The position numbers and the translations under genes are program-made. A DNA stretch of 64,000 bases, from positions 62,001-126,000 of the forward strand of contig NZ_JAVAMS010000002.1 of the NCBI RefSeq assembly GCF_030730945.1, read 5' to 3'. Origin of the DNA: Aurantiacibacter poecillastricola. Its GTDB lineage: Bacteria > Pseudomonadota > Alphaproteobacteria > Sphingomonadales > Sphingomonadaceae. The notes under the pieces were generated by a model. That model worked only from the letters and a program-made list of their open reading frames with translations. It ran no database searches and was not told the DNA's origin. This document shows positions 24,320-38,523 of the stretch, piece by piece; within the stretch, counting starts at the first letter, position 1, and each line of letters begins with the position of its first letter.

Positions 24320-26067
24320 GCCGCCAGCGTGGCGCGGAAGCTGGCGGGTGCGCCCGCCCGTTGCAATTCGAACAGGGTCTCTCCTTCGACATCGGGAAAG
24401 CAAACTCCGTCCTCGCCCAGATTGATGGCGATGGAGAGGACGGCACTGTCGGCCATGCGCCAGCGCGCGGTCACTGCGCCTTTACCCAGCACCTCGACAC
24501 CAAGGCCCTGCGCGCTAGCCAGACGTGGCACGATCTGCGTGTGTCGCAGCGTCAGCAACTCGCGGTAGAGCCTGCGCCATCGCTCGGCATCGGGTCCGGG
24601 CTCTGGCCGCGAGGTGTTGAAGGTCGATTGCGCATTGGGATCGGGAATACGCTCACGCGCCTCGGGATCGGCGAAGGCGCTGAAGCTGGCGAATTCGCCG
24701 CGCCTACCTTCGCGCACGGCATCGGCAAGGTCATCATGGAAATCGGTGAAGAAGAGGAATGGCGAGTGGCTGCCCTCATAATCGCCCATGAACAGCAGGG
24801 GAATCTGCGGCATCAGAAGCAATAGCGCGGTGGCCGCGCGCAACCGGTCGCTGTCGGTGAGCACGGTTAGCCGCTCGCCCATGGCGCGATTGCCCGTCTG
24901 GTCGTGGTTCTGCAGGAACGAGACGAAGCGAGTTGTGGACAGGCCTCCGCTCGGTGTTCCGCGTGCGTGGTCAGAGCCAGGTGGCGTCTCGCCCTGGTAG
25001 ATGAACCCTTCGGCAAGGCAGCGCGCCAGTTTCGCCGTCGGATTGTCTGCAAAGCCCGCGTAATAGCCTTCGTCCTCTCCGGTAAGCAGTACGTGGAGCA
25101 CGTTGTGGAAGTCATCGTTCCACTGCGCATCATACAGGTCGGGCGCGAGGCGTTCGGCATCGTTATGCTCATTCTCCAGCACCAGGTGAATGTACCTGTC
25201 CGGAAACGCTGCGCGAACTTCCTTCGCCATTTCATCGAGGAAAGCGTTGTCGGCGATGGCGTGTACGGCATCGAAGCGCAGGCCGTCGATCCTGTATTCG
25301 TCGAGCCACATCATCGCGTTGTCGATGAAGAAACGCCGCACGGGCTCGCGCGAGACCGCGACCGCGCCGCCCCAGGGCGTATCCGCATCGGCATCGAAGA
25401 AATCGCTGGCGTAGGCGCCGAGATAATTCCCGTCGGGCCCGAAGTGGTTGTAGACCACGTCGAGGAACACCATCAGGCCCAGGTCGTGAGCGCGGTCTAT
25501 CAGCGTCTTGAAGTCTTCAGGCGAGCCGTAGCTTTCCGCCACCGCATAAGGGAGAACGCCGTCATAGCCCCAGTTGCGGCTGCCCGCGAACGCTGCGACG
25601 GGCATGATCTCTATCGCGGTAACACCGCGTTCGGCCATCTCGGGCAGGCGCTCTGCCAAGCCTGGAAATCCACCGAGCACACCGGCATGGACTTCCTCGA
25701 TCACCGTCTCTTCCCAAGGGCGCCCGCGCCATTCGGCAGAGCGCCATCGATAGGCAGTGAGGTCGATCAGCACGCTCCAGCCATGAACGCCGCCCGATTG
25801 CGCGCGAGACGCCGGATCGGGGACGACGAGTTCGTCATCCAGCCGGAAACGGTATCGCGCGCCGGGTTCGGCGTCGGCCACGGCGGAAAACCAGCCATCG
25901 GCGCTGCGCTCCATCGTGACGGGTGCGGCCCCGTCGAGTTCGAGTATCATTGCCCTCTTGTCCGGAGCCCACAGGCGAAAGCGCGCACGGCCATTGCTCA
26001 GCAGCTCTGGCCCCCATGCCGCCAACCGCTCGCTCTCGCTGGTAGGCTGGTGGTCAGGACGCGGCAC
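24316..26067 (-). CDS. treZ: malto-oligosyltrehalose trehalohydrolase
   Basis: 583 residues from a GTG at 26067 that overlaps the glgX stop by 14 nt. The only upstream ATG (26151) lies deep inside glgX and gives a low-complexity, non-homologous leader. The protein has an N-terminal CBM48-like domain (WGPELLSNGRARFRLWAP), then a GH13 barrel: GYDGVLPYAV, VFLDVVYNHFGPDGNYL, nucleophile Asp in GLRFDAVHAI, acid Glu in HLVLENEHND, and SFLQNHDQTGNRAMGERL. It releases trehalose from maltooligosyl trehalose made by TreY. The non-ATG start should be checked, as no strong ribosome-binding site is apparent. Confidence 0.9.
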   Translation of the reverse strand: MPRPDHQPTSESERLAAWGPELLSNGRARFRLWAPDKRAMILELDGAAPVTMERSADGWFSAVADAEPGARYRFRLDDELVVPDPASRAQSGGVHGWSVLIDLTAYRWRSAEWRGRPWEETVIEEVHAGVLGGFPGLAERLPEMAERGVTAIEIMPVAAFAGSRNWGYDGVLPYAVAESYGSPEDFKTLIDRAHDLGLMVFLDVVYNHFGPDGNYLGAYASDFFDADADTPWGGAVAVSREPVRRFFIDNAMMWLDEYRIDGLRFDAVHAIADNAFLDEMAKEVRAAFPDRYIHLVLENEHNDAERLAPDLYDAQWNDDFHNVLHVLLTGEDEGYYAGFADNPTAKLARCLAEGFIYQGETPPGSDHARGTPSGGLSTTRFVSFLQNHDQTGNRAMGERLTVLTDSDRLRAATALLLLMPQIPLLFMGDYEGSHSPFLFFTDFHDDLADAVREGRRGEFASFSAFADPEARERIPDPNAQSTFNTSRPEPGPDAERWRRLYRELLTLRHTQIVPRLASAQGLGVEVLGKGAVTARWRMADSAVLSIAINLGEDGVCFPDVEGETLFELQRAGAPASFRATLAA

Positions 26068-28165
26068 GGGTTCCCACCACGATTGCCGCTGCCCTGTCCT
26101 GAATGACGATGGATTCGTCGATGTCGCGTTCTTGGCCTTTCGGGTCGGCACTGTCGATCAGCAACCTGGAATGCAGGTCGCCGGGCGGCGGCATACGAAA
26201 GGTCAACGGCTCGCCACTGCCGTTCATCATCAAGCTCACTACCCTGATACTGCCGTCCTCGCGCTTGCGCCCCCGCCGCATCACCAGTGCGCGACCTTCG
26301 GTATTGTGCCAATCATCCGGACTGAGATGGAGGCCGCGTTCGTCGAACCAGTCGATATCGAGGATGTCAGGCGCCACCTCGACCTCGCCGTGCAGGAACC
26401 GAGCGGTGCGCATCAGCAGGTAGTTGCGCCGGATCGCGGACAGGCGAGCGACATAATCGCGCAGCCCCCGTCCTTCCTCTGTCTCGAGCCGCGACCAGTC
26501 GAACCAGCTGATCTCGTTATCCTGGCAATAGGCGTTGTTGTTGCCTTGCTGCGTGCGACCGAACTCGTCGCCCCCCAGCAGCATCGGCGTGCCAAGTGAG
26601 GCGAACATCGTGGTAAGCATGGAGCGGGTGACCCGCTGGCGGATTTCGCGAATTTCGGGGTCATCTGTAGGCCCTTCCACGCCCCAGTTGCGGGAGTAGT
26701 TCTCCGAATGGCCGTCCTTGTTGTCCTCGCCATTGGCCTCGTTGTGCTTGCCTTCGTAGGAGACGATGTCACGCAGAGGCTGCCCGTCATGGGCGGCGAC
26801 GAAATTGATGCTCGCCCAGGGACGACGCGCCCGGCGATCGAACAGGTCGGCGGAGCCGGCAATGCGCGCGGCGAACTCGGGTCGCATGTCGGAATCCCCG
26901 CGCCAGAAGCGGCGCGTGGCATCGCGAAACTTGTCGTTCCATTCGGCAAAACCCGGGGGATGGTTACCTAGCTGGTAGCCGCCGGGGCCGATGTCCCAGG
27001 GCTCGGAAATCAGCTTGAGCCCGTTCAGCACCGGGTCCTGCCGCAGTACGTCGAAAAAGCCCGAACGCGGATCGAAACCGTTATTCCCGTCGCGCCCCAA
27101 CGTGACGCCGAGATCGAAGCGGAAGCCGTCGATCCGGTAGCTCTCGGCCCAATAGCGCAGGCTGTCCGCCACCATCTGCAGCACGCGCGGATGGCTGAGA
27201 TCGAGCGTGTTGCCGGTGCCTGTGTCGTTCACGCAATAGCGCGGATCATCCTCGACGAGGCGGTAATAGGTGGCATTGTCCAGCCCGCGGAAATTGAACG
27301 TGGGGCCAAGCTCGCTTCCTTCGGCGGTGTGATTGTAGACAACGTCCAGGATCACCTCGATCCCGGCCGCGTGCAGGCGGCGGATGGCGATGCGCAATTC
27401 GTCGGACTCGTCGCTCGCCATATAGCGGCGCTCGGGCGCGAAGAACGAAAGGGTGTTGTAGCCCCAGTAGTTGACCAGCCCCGCTTCCTGCAGGCGCCTG
27501 TCCTGAACGATGGAATGGATCGGCAGCAGTTCGAGAGCGGTGGCGCCGATCCGCTGGAGATGCTCGATCACCTTGGGGTGAGCCAGCGCGGCGAAAGTGC
27601 CACGTTCCTGTGCAGGTACATCCTCCAGCAGCTTGGTCAGGCCCTTGGGGTGCGCTTCGTAGATTACTGTGTCGCTCCACGGCGTATTCAGCCGCACATC
27701 GCCAGACCAATCGAAGGTTTCGGAAGTGACGACGGCCTTGGGCATGGCCGCGGCGCTGTCGCGCCGGTCGAAGCTCAGGTCCTTGCGTGGAGAGCGGACG
27801 CGGTAGGAATGCAGTGCATCGGTCCAGCGCAAATTTCCAGAGAGCTTGCGCGCATAGGGATCGAGTAGAAGCTTGTTCGGGTTGAATCGATGGCCGTTCT
27901 CGGGCTCGTAACGGCCATGGGCGCGGAAGCCGTAGAGCAGGCCTGGCCGTGCGCCCGGAAGGTAGCCGTGCCATACCTCGTCGGTCCATTCGGGAAGCCG
28001 CAGGCAGGCGATCTGGCGCCGTCCGTTAGGCTCGAACACGCAAAGGTCGATCGCGTCCGCATTGGCCGAGAAGACCGCGAAGTTGACGCCCAGCCCGTCG
28101 AAGGTGGCGCCCAGCGGATAGGGTGATCCGGCTTCCAGCCGGCCGGGAATCTCCACCACGCTCAA
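26054..28165 (-). CDS. glgX: glycogen debranching enzyme GlgX
   Basis: 703 residues; ATG at 28165 overlaps the glgB stop (ATGA). It has an N-terminal CBM48 ([20 protein letters not shown]) and GH13 isoamylase-type barrel: [19 protein letters not shown], nucleophile Asp in [13 protein letters not shown], acid Glu in [31 protein letters not shown], and [20 protein letters not shown]. It hydrolyses alpha-1,6 branches of glycogen or limit dextrin, supplying linear chains to TreY. Length is normal and all catalytic residues appear present. Confidence 0.94.
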   Translation of the reverse strand: MSVVEIPGRLEAGSPYPLGATFDGLGVNFAVFSANADAIDLCVFEPNGRRQIACLRLPEWTDEVWHGYLPGARPGLLYGFRAHGRYEPENGHRFNPNKLLLDPYARKLSGNLRWTDALHSYRVRSPRKDLSFDRRDSAAAMPKAVVTSETFDWSGDVRLNTPWSDTVIYEAHPKGLTKLLEDVPAQERGTFAALAHPKVIEHLQRIGATALELLPIHSIVQDRRLQEAGLVNYWGYNTLSFFAPERRYMASDESDELRIAIRRLHAAGIEVILDVVYNHTAEGSELGPTFNFRGLDNATYYRLVEDDPRYCVNDTGTGNTLDLSHPRVLQMVADSLRYWAESYRIDGFRFDLGVTLGRDGNNGFDPRSGFFDVLRQDPVLNGLKLISEPWDIGPGGYQLGNHPPGFAEWNDKFRDATRRFWRGDSDMRPEFAARIAGSADLFDRRARRPWASINFVAAHDGQPLRDIVSYEGKHNEANGEDNKDGHSENYSRNWGVEGPTDDPEIREIRQRVTRSMLTTMFASLGTPMLLGGDEFGRTQQGNNNAYCQDNEISWFDWSRLETEEGRGLRDYVARLSAIRRNYLLMRTARFLHGEVEVAPDILDIDWFDERGLHLSPDDWHNTEGRALVMRRGRKREDGSIRVVSLMMNGSGEPLTFRMPPPGDLHSRLLIDSADPKGQERDIDESIVIQDRAAAIVVGTRAAS

Positions 28166-30344
28166 TCGCCAGTCGGGCTCAGCACAAGCGCGCCGAGCGG
28201 GGGCAAGGTCAGCGAAGCGGAGGCTGGCTGATCGTGCATACCTTCCTCCTGCGCTTCAACGGTACCGCTATTGCCGATATTGCCGCCGCCGTAATCCTGC
28301 GCATCGGTATTGAGCACCTCGCTCCATTTGCCGGCACGCGGCAGGCCCATGCGATAATCGTGCAGAGGCGTGGGCGTCATGTTCAGCGCTACCACCATCG
28401 GCTCCCCGCCTTCGCCCCAGCGCACGAAGGAGAAAACGCTGTTCTGCGCGTCGTCGCCCACGATCCACTGGAAGCCGCCCGGATTGCAGTCGCGGGCGTG
28501 CAAGGGAGGCTCATCGGCATAGAGGCGATTGAGGTCGCGCAGCAGGCGCTGGACAGCGGCATGTTCGCTCTGCTCCAGCAAATGCCAGGGTAGCGGTGCA
28601 TCGTGGTTCCATTCGGTCTCCATCCCAAGCTCGCAGCCCATGAAGAGCAGCTTCTTGCCCGGATGCGTCCACATGAAGGCGAGATAGGCGCGCAGGTTCG
28701 CAAACTTGCGCCAGCGGTCGCCGGGCATCTTGTTCCAGAGCGACCCCTTCCCGTGCACCACCTCGTCATGGCTGATGGGCAGGACGTATTTTTCCGAATA
28801 TGCGTAGACCATCGGGAAGGTCAGCTCGCCGTGATGCCATTTGCGGTGCACGGGATCATGCTCGATATATTGCAGCGTGTCGTGCATCCAACCCATGTTC
28901 CACTTGTAGTTGAACCCGAGGCCGCCCTCCGAAACAGGGGCAGTGACGCCCGGCCAAGCGGTCGATTCCTCGGCCACGGTGATCGCACCGGGGCAGCACT
29001 CGGCCACCGCCTCGTTCATGGCCTTGAGGAAGGCAACGCTTTCCAGATTCTCGCGTCCGCCGTGAACGTTGGGCACCCATTCCCCGGCCTCGCGTGAATA
29101 ATCGCGGTACAGCATGGATGCGACCGCGTCGACGCGCAGTCCGTCGATATGAAAGGCCTCCAGCCACCAGATCGCGGAGGCGAGGAGGAAGCCCGACACC
29201 TCCTGCCGACCGAGATTGTAGATCAGCGTGTTCCAGTCCTGGTGGAAGCCTTCCTTGGGATCGGCATGCTCGTAGAGATGCGTGCCATCGAAATGCGCAA
29301 GGCCGTGTGCGTCCGTCGGGAAATGGGCCGGCACCCAGTCGAGGATCACGCCGATGCCTGCTTGGTGGCAGCTATCGACGAAGAAGGCGAAATCGGACGG
29401 GTCACCGAACCGTGCTGAGGGCGCGAATTGCGAGAGCGGCTGGTAGCCCCACGATCCGCCGAAAGGGTGCTCCATGATCGGCAGCAGCTCGACATGGGTG
29501 AAGCCCATTTCCTTGACATAGGACACCAGCTTGTCGGCCATGCCCCGCCAGTCGAGCGGGTTGCCGTCCTCGTCCGCCATCCACGATCCGGCGTGCACCT
29601 CGTATACCGAGATCGGCGCATCGGGCGCATGGCGAGCGGCGCGGCCTGCCATCCAGTCATCGTCGGACCAGGTGAAATCGGGTTTCGGGGCCACGATGGA
29701 GGCCGTGCCGGGCGGCACCTCCGTGGCGCGGGCGAGCGGATCGGCCTTCTGGACAACATTGCCGTCCTGGCCTGCGACTTCGAATTTGTACAGCTCGCCT
29801 GCTGCAAGTCGGGGGATGAAGAGCTCCCACACGCCTGCCGAATGCCGGAGCCGCATCGGGTGGCGGCGGCCATCCCAGGTGTTGAATTCGCCGACAACGG
29901 ACACGCGCCGCGCATTGGGCGCCCATACTGAGAAGGCGACACCGGGCACGCCGTCCATCTCGGTCGGCTGCGCGCCGAAGACCTTGGCGAGTTCGAGATG
30001 GCGCCCCTCGGCAAACAGGTGGAGGTCGTAATCGGACAGCACCGTGCCGAAGGAGTAAGGGTCCTCGGTAACCTGCTGCACCCCGCCGGGCCATGTAACG
30101 CGCAGCGCATAGTCGCCCTTTCTTCCGAGCTTGCCGACGAACAGGCCGGGTCCGACTTCCTCCATCGTGCCGCGCTTTGCAGCTTTCTTGCGGGTGACCA
30201 GTTCCACTTTCTCGGCCCCCGGCTGGAAGGTGCGCACCAAGGTGCCGCCTTTGGATGCGTGGGGACCCAAGAGGGCGAAGGGATCATCGAGACGCCCTTC
30301 GAAAAGGGCCGCTGCGGCGGAGCTCAGGATATCGTCGTGAACGG

Positions 30345-30348
<4 letters not shown>
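28162..30348 (-). CDS. glgB: 1,4-alpha-glucan branching enzyme
   Basis: 728 residues, start overlapping the treS stop (ATGA). Domains: N1-type module ([15 protein letters not shown]), CBM48 ([20 protein letters not shown]) and GH13 barrel with [37 protein letters not shown], nucleophile Asp in [17 protein letters not shown], acid Glu in [13 protein letters not shown] and [15 protein letters not shown]. It introduces alpha-1,6 branches into glucan made by GlgE. Size matches the long, N1-containing GlgB group. It sits between the treS-maltokinase fusion and glgX. Confidence 0.95.
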
Positions 30349-33565
<3,217 letters not shown>

Positions 33566-33569
<4 letters not shown>

Positions 33570-35578
33570 GCAGCCTCTCCCGGCTTGGTCAGGCGCCAGA
33601 CGCGGAATGGCTCATCGGGATCGAGCGCGATGTGATGGTATTTGCCGTGCCATTCGAAGTGATAGCCCCCGAATAGGTCTTCGACCGCCAGGGAGTCGTC
33701 GTCTCCAAGGCCGAACTCCCAGAGCGGAACCTCGAAATCGCATTCCTGCGGATAATGCGGATCGAGGCTGACCATGACCATGATCATCTCCGACCCATCG
33801 GCCGAGGGTTTGCCGTACCAGATAATATTGTCGTTATGCGCAAGATAGAATTGCGTGTTAAGATGCGTCTGCAGCGCAGGATACTGGCGGCGCAGTTCGT
33901 TGAAGCGAGTGATGTCGTCCACGATATCGTTCGAGCTTCGCCATTCGCGCGGGCGGATCTCGTATTTCTCGCTGTCGAGATACTCTTCCTTGTCCGGCCC
34001 CAGCGGAGTGGCGTCGCACAGCTCGAACCCCGAATAGACGCCCCACAGGCCCGACAGCGTCGCCGCCAGCGCAGCCCTGATGCGGTGCGCGGGGCGCCCG
34101 CCCTTTTGCAGGAAGACCGGGTTGATGTCGGGTGTGTTAACGAAGAAATGCGGGCGGTAGAAATCCTTCGGCGCCTCGGTCGTCAGCTCGGTGATGTAGT
34201 CGATCAGCTCCTGCTTCTCGTTGCGCCAGGTAAAATAGGTGTAGGACTGGCTGAAGCCGACCTTGGCGAGGCGATACATCATGGTCGGGCGGGTAAAGGC
34301 CTCGGACAGGAAGATGACGTCGGGATGCTGGCTGCGCACCTCGCCGATCATCCATTCCCAGAAGGGAAGTGGCTTGGTGTGCGGATTGTCGACGCGGAAG
34401 GTCTTCACTCCGTGGTCGACCCATAGCAGGATCACGTCGCGCAGCGCTTCCCACAGGCCCGGCACGGCGTCCGGGCCGTAGAAATCGACATTGACGATAT
34501 CCTGGTACTTCTTGGGCGGGTTCTCGGCATATTTCATGCTGCCGTCGGGCCGCCACGAGAACCAGCCGGGATGCTCCTTCAGCCACGGATGGTCGGGTGC
34601 GGCCTGGATGGCGAAGTCGAGCGCGATCTCCAGCCCCTGCTTCGCGGCTTCCTTCACCAGCCTGTCGAAATCCTCAAAGGTGCCGAGTTCGGGATGGATG
34701 GCATCGTGCCCGCCTTCCGCGCTGCCGATGGCATAGGGACTGCCGGGATCGCCTTCCTCGGGGGTGAGGGTGTTGTTGGGGCCCTTGCGGTTGGTCTTGC
34801 CGATGGGGTGGATCGGCGGGAAATAAAGGGTGTCGAAGCCCATGTCGCGCACGCGCGGGAGGTGGTCGATCACGTCGGCAAAGGTGCCGTGCCGTCCCTT
34901 GTCGTCGGTCATGGAGCGTGGGAAGAGCTCGTACCAGCTGGAAAAGCGCGCGGCGATCCTCTCGGCATCGACCGGCTGCGGGGCGGAGCGGATCGCGTGC
35001 GGGCGGTCGTCCGCCTCGTGCATCAGTGCGGCGAGATCGTCGTCCAGCAGCAGGCACGCGCTCTGCTCCCCTTCAGCTTTCTCCAGCGCTGCCAGCCGCT
35101 TCTTTAGCGCGGTCGCGATCTTGCCCTTTGAGCGAGCGGCAGCTTCCTCGACCAGTTGCCGCCCCTCGGCATGGTCCACGTCCTGCGCAACGCCGGCGTC
35201 CAGCTTCTTGCGAAAATCGCGGCGGAAGCCGCCGAAGCGGTCCAGCCAGCCTTCCACGACATATTCGTAGCGCCCGAGGCGTTCGAGCGAAAATGACGCC
35301 GCCCAGCGATCGTTGGCAAGCTCTTCCATCGAAGTGCGTTCCCACTTTCTTTCGTCGATAGCTCGCCATTGCAATTCGGCAGCAAGCTGCTCGTGGCCAT
35401 CACCGAACAGCGTAGCCTCCACCGCAACCTCGTCGCCGACCACCCGCTTGACCGGGAATTCTCCTCCTTCGATCGCTGGAGAGAGATCTTCCAGAACCAG
35501 CCGAGGCAGCTCTCGCAGCTTGCTGGCGGTTTTGCGTTTTGCGGTTTCGGCGACTGGCTTGGCTTGCATCATTGGCAT
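33566..35578 (-). CDS. glgE: alpha-1,4-glucan:maltose-1-phosphate maltosyltransferase
   Basis: 670 residues. N-terminal beta domains are followed by a GH13_3 barrel: FPRSMTDDKGRHGTFADVID, MGFDTLYFPPIHPIGKTNRK, ALDFAIQAAPDHPW, nucleophile Asp in TFRVDNPHTKPLPFW, acid Glu in VIFLSEAFTRPTMMYRL. It extends alpha-glucan using maltose-1-phosphate from the adjacent TreS-maltokinase, and so acts in the cytoplasmic GlgE pathway. It is the first gene of the seven-gene operon. ATG at 35578 is used, but the in-frame ATG at 35572 sits better behind GGTGA. The bound phosphate and catalytic regions appear intact. Confidence 0.95.
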
Positions 35579-35933
35579 TCACCGTGAGTTGTGAAGAGGG
35601 CCGATTGTGATTGACGATCACTCGAGAGACGCGTCGTCAAATGCCTTCCCGAATGCTGGCGCGCCGAGCGCGGCATCACCGTTCCATGCATCGGCTTCTG
35701 CAGCTGTCGTTTGAGAAATGCCATGAGGGTAGCGGGCGTCCAGCGAATTGGTCGTCATGATCGTTGCGAGAAAATTGGGCTCGCTAATAGAAGACGCTGG
35801 GAGCACCCATCGTTCCCGCAAACCCTCGACGAAATCGCGAAGGCGGAAATTACTGCGTTCCATACCGGAAATTGCAGGACGCTTCGAAATGCATCGGAGG
35901 CGAAACATGGCAAGCGCCTGCCCCCAAAGAAAA
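35579..35933. other. intergenic region without a convincing gene
   Basis: This stretch lies between glgE and the M10 protease terminator and should hold the promoter of the glucan operon. The only reading frame of note is on the minus strand, 35618-35908 (96 residues from ATG at 35908). It has a weak ribosome-binding site, no recognisable domain and a composition that does not look clearly coding. I see no RNA gene or repeat apart from the small inverted repeat near 35607. Confidence 0.5.
35607..35621. promoter_or_regulatory. inverted repeat upstream of glgE
   Basis: GTGAT-TGACG-ATCAC, a perfect 5-bp inverted repeat with a 5-nt spacer, about 30 bp upstream of the glgE start. Its place just before a long operon makes it a candidate regulator site, but the arms are short and chance is possible. 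Confidence 0.3.
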
Positions 35934-35963
35934 CGGGCCGGAGGACGATAGTCCCCCGGCCCG
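35934..35963 (-). terminator. rho-independent terminator of the M10 metalloprotease gene
   Basis: A 13-position stem with one mismatch (CGGGCCGG-GGAC on the minus strand pairing with GTCC-CCGGCCCG), a 4-nt loop, and GTTTTC immediately after on the minus strand. It begins 25 nt beyond the protease stop codon. Confidence 0.8.
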
Positions 35964-35987
35964 CAAGAAGCATGATGATCTGCAGTG

Positions 35988-38369
35988 TCAGGCAATGTGC
36001 TCGTTCATCAGGTGCATCATGTACATCTCGGTTGGCGTAGCTGAATAATCCGAGGAAGCCTCCGTGGGGACGCCGTAGACAGTCGCGCCTTCCACTTCGC
36101 CCAGCATGTCGGCCAGCTTTGTGCCGTTGAACATCGCCACCAGCTGTCCGTCGACATACAGCTCGGTACCGCCCTTCACGTCCCGGAAGGCGGCACTGCC
36201 ATCGCTATCGATCTCGATGCTGTCCTTCTTGGCGTTGTAGCCGTTCACCTTGTCGTATGATCCGTCGAAGGTGTCGAAGACGAACGTGTTGCTGCCTCCG
36301 CCGCCGCGGAGCAGGTCGTTCCCCGCACCGCCATTGATCGTGTCGTCGCCGTTTCCGCCGAAGATCGTATCGCGACCGGCACCGCCGTTGATCGTGTCGT
36401 TGCCGTTTGCGCCGTGGATCTCGTCGTCGCCGGCGCCACCGTCGATCGTATCGTCGCCGTTCTCGCCGCGGAGCACGTCGTCACCATCGCGGCCCATCAG
36501 GGTGTCGTCACCCTTGCCGCCCCAGAGTGTGTTGGCATACTCGTTGCCGATCAGCACGTCATTGCCGTCACCACCGCGGGCGACCTCGATGACCACCGAA
36601 TTGGCGATGGTATAACCGCCGTAGACACCATCCACGAAGGACACGACGCCTCCGCCCGTGGGCGTGTAGTCGAGGGTAGCCGCCATCAGGTCGATGCGAA
36701 CGTCGGAATCGCCATCGTAACGGATCTCGTCCGTGCCGCCGGTATCCCAGATCGTCATATAGGAAGCATCGGCCTGCACGTCGGTCAGGCGATAGATGTC
36801 GTTGCCGCTATTGTTCTCGTGAACGCCGTAGCGGTCCTGCAGCACGGCGATATCGAAGGCGCCGAGCGATTCGCTCCAGCCGTTGCCGCGCGTAGCAGCC
36901 GAATAGGTGCGCTCCCCATCGGGGTGGGTCACCCAGCCGTCATTGTAGGACATCACTGTATAGACGCCCTGGTTGAGGTCGTAGATACCCAGCGAGGCGC
37001 TGTTGCCCACGCCCAGCATGATCTCCGAGCCGCCGCCGGTGTCGTGCGGGTGCGCGACGCCGTGGGCATGGCCGAATTCGTGCAATACCACGGCATAGGA
37101 GAAGCCGCCCGGATCGAGGCTGGCGGGATCGGAGCCGAAGCCGCCGCTCAAGAGGTTGAACGTGCCGACGCCGGAAAGGTCACCGTAGGCCGCATCGTCC
37201 TGCGGGTAGAAGCGCGCGCCGAACGTCAGGTTTTCGGTCGTCGCGAGACGGAACTGCGCGATGTCCTGATCGTCGGTCTGGACGTAGGTGAGACCCGTGA
37301 TTGGAGTATAATGCGTCTGCAGCGCATCCATCACGGCGTCGATCTGGTACTGCTCCCAGCCGAAGGTGACCATCTCCTGCGTGGGGTCTTCCGGGTCGGC
37401 CTGGCCGAAGTTTTCGCCCGCTTCGCCGAAGTAGACGTAAACCGTCGGCACTTCACCTACGTAGATGGGCTCGACATTGCCTGCGCTGTCCCAGTCCAGG
37501 GATTCGAGGGGGTCGTAATCGGCCGGGTTAAGCTGCTGGACGTCGAGCGTATAGCCACCCGTACCATCGAACGGCTGGGTCACGACGTAGAGGGTGGTGT
37601 CCTCTTCGGCGAAGTAGCTGACGGCACTTTCATAGTTGAGGTTCTCGGCCAGCAGGTTGCCGGCGCCGTCATACAGCTGAAGCACACCGATATTCTCGCC
37701 GGGCTCGCCGTCCCAGTCGGCAGCGCCAGAGACACCGCCCGCGTAGGTCAGCGAGTAGAGCTGTCCCGCCGACACGTTGAGGGTGTAGACATCGACATCG
37801 TCGATGTCATCGACGTAGGCATAGTTCGTGCCGACGGCCAGTTCGAAAGTTGTGGCGAAGGAAGCCGGCGCATCGTCCGTCGCGTCCTGCGTCCATTCCA
37901 CGATCGTGTAGTCGCCGGTGTCGAAACCGCTGATACCGACGGTTTCGTACCACGAGGTGGCGGCGAGGTAGAACGTGCCCGTTTCGGTCGCCGTGAAAGT
38001 GATTTGCGAGGTAACGCCAAGGCCGCCATCATCGTCGATCTGGATGACGTTCATGTCACCATCGAGCAAGGTCAGGTAGGGATCGGCGATGCCACCGATC
38101 TCGGTGCCGCGGTAGGACCACGAGTAAGTGGTGCCGGCTGTCAGTTCGATGGCAATCAGATCTTCGCCACCACCGCCGTCACCAAGTGTTCCGCCATAGG
38201 TTACGCCGTTTGCGTGCGTATCGATTACACTCGGTACCTGGGCAGCGAGCGTCGACCAGTCGAACTTCAGGATGTAGTCCCGGTCTTCAACCGGTCGCGC
38301 GTAATCGTCGCCATAGAATTCGTCCCATCCGGAACGCAGATATGTCTCGGCCATTGCAGGGGTCCCCAT
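35988..38369 (-). CDS. secreted M10 (serralysin-type) metalloprotease with RTX repeats
   Basis: 793 residues from ATG at 38369, behind GGGGAGGG with a 6-nt gap; ATG at 38432 is in frame but has no such site. There is no Sec signal. The N-terminal part carries two PPC-like beta domains (about 50-160 and 175-290; LTAGTTYSWSYRGTEIGGIA, LAVGTNYAYVDDIDDVDVYT). The protease domain has HEFGHAHGVAH (zinc ligands H430, H434, H440; base E431) and the Met-turn VYTVMSYND. About ten GGxGxDx(L/I)x nonapeptides follow (nt about 36280-36590), binding calcium and marking type I secretion, then a C-terminal tail. No type I transporter genes are nearby. Probably a secreted nutrient-acquiring protease. Confidence 0.93.
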   Translation of the reverse strand: MGTPAMAETYLRSGWDEFYGDDYARPVEDRDYILKFDWSTLAAQVPSVIDTHANGVTYGGTLGDGGGGEDLIAIELTAGTTYSWSYRGTEIGGIADPYLTLLDGDMNVIQIDDDGGLGVTSQITFTATETGTFYLAATSWYETVGISGFDTGDYTIVEWTQDATDDAPASFATTFELAVGTNYAYVDDIDDVDVYTLNVSAGQLYSLTYAGGVSGAADWDGEPGENIGVLQLYDGAGNLLAENLNYESAVSYFAEEDTTLYVVTQPFDGTGGYTLDVQQLNPADYDPLESLDWDSAGNVEPIYVGEVPTVYVYFGEAGENFGQADPEDPTQEMVTFGWEQYQIDAVMDALQTHYTPITGLTYVQTDDQDIAQFRLATTENLTFGARFYPQDDAAYGDLSGVGTFNLLSGGFGSDPASLDPGGFSYAVVLHEFGHAHGVAHPHDTGGGSEIMLGVGNSASLGIYDLNQGVYTVMSYNDGWVTHPDGERTYSAATRGNGWSESLGAFDIAVLQDRYGVHENNSGNDIYRLTDVQADASYMTIWDTGGTDEIRYDGDSDVRIDLMAATLDYTPTGGGVVSFVDGVYGGYTIANSVVIEVARGGDGNDVLIGNEYANTLWGGKGDDTLMGRDGDDVLRGENGDDTIDGGAGDDEIHGANGNDTINGGAGRDTIFGGNGDDTINGGAGNDLLRGGGGSNTFVFDTFDGSYDKVNGYNAKKDSIEIDSDGSAAFRDVKGGTELYVDGQLVAMFNGTKLADMLGEVEGATVYGVPTEASSDYSATPTEMYMMHLMNEHIA
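36280..36590 (-). repeat. RTX nonapeptide-coding repeats inside the M10 protease gene
   Basis: Roughly 27-bp GC-rich units encode GGAGDDxIxG, GxNGNDTING and GGNGDDTING-type nonapeptides. They make a calcium-binding beta-roll that folds after export. The repeats are coding and explain the repetitive look of this stretch. Confidence 0.9.
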
Positions 38370-38432
38370 TAGCCGCCCTCCCCGTGAGTGCGGTGATTCC
38401 CGGAAGTCAGCATAGTTTCGTTTCAACTGCAA

Positions 38433-38460
38433 TTGACTTCGGCCTTATTCGCACTAATTT
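38433..38460 (+). promoter_or_regulatory. possible sigma-70-type promoter for the small exported protein
   Basis: TTGACT, a 16-bp spacer, then TAATTT, about 64 bp before the ATG at 38524. The surrounding 150 bp is clearly more AT-rich than the rest of the window, as expected for a divergent promoter region serving both this gene and the M10 protease. Confidence 0.4.
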
Positions 38461-38523
38461 TCTTCTTGAATTTTTGTGGTAAAATTGACGCCTCATTCCC
38501 GATTCCTTGATCGAGGTATTTAA

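Noticed and set aside
35618..35995. 125-residue minus-strand reading frame
   Set aside because: Its first part runs through the protease terminator, the shorter version has a weak ribosome-binding site, and no family is recognisable.
36280..36590. regularly spaced repeats resembling a CRISPR array
   Set aside because: Units are in frame and encode RTX nonapeptides of the protease; there are no unique spacers.
36414..38372. 652-residue plus-strand reading frame
   Set aside because: Antisense shadow of the GC-rich, repetitive M10 protease gene; valine/aspartate-rich with no domain, while the minus frame has a clear zinc-protease motif.
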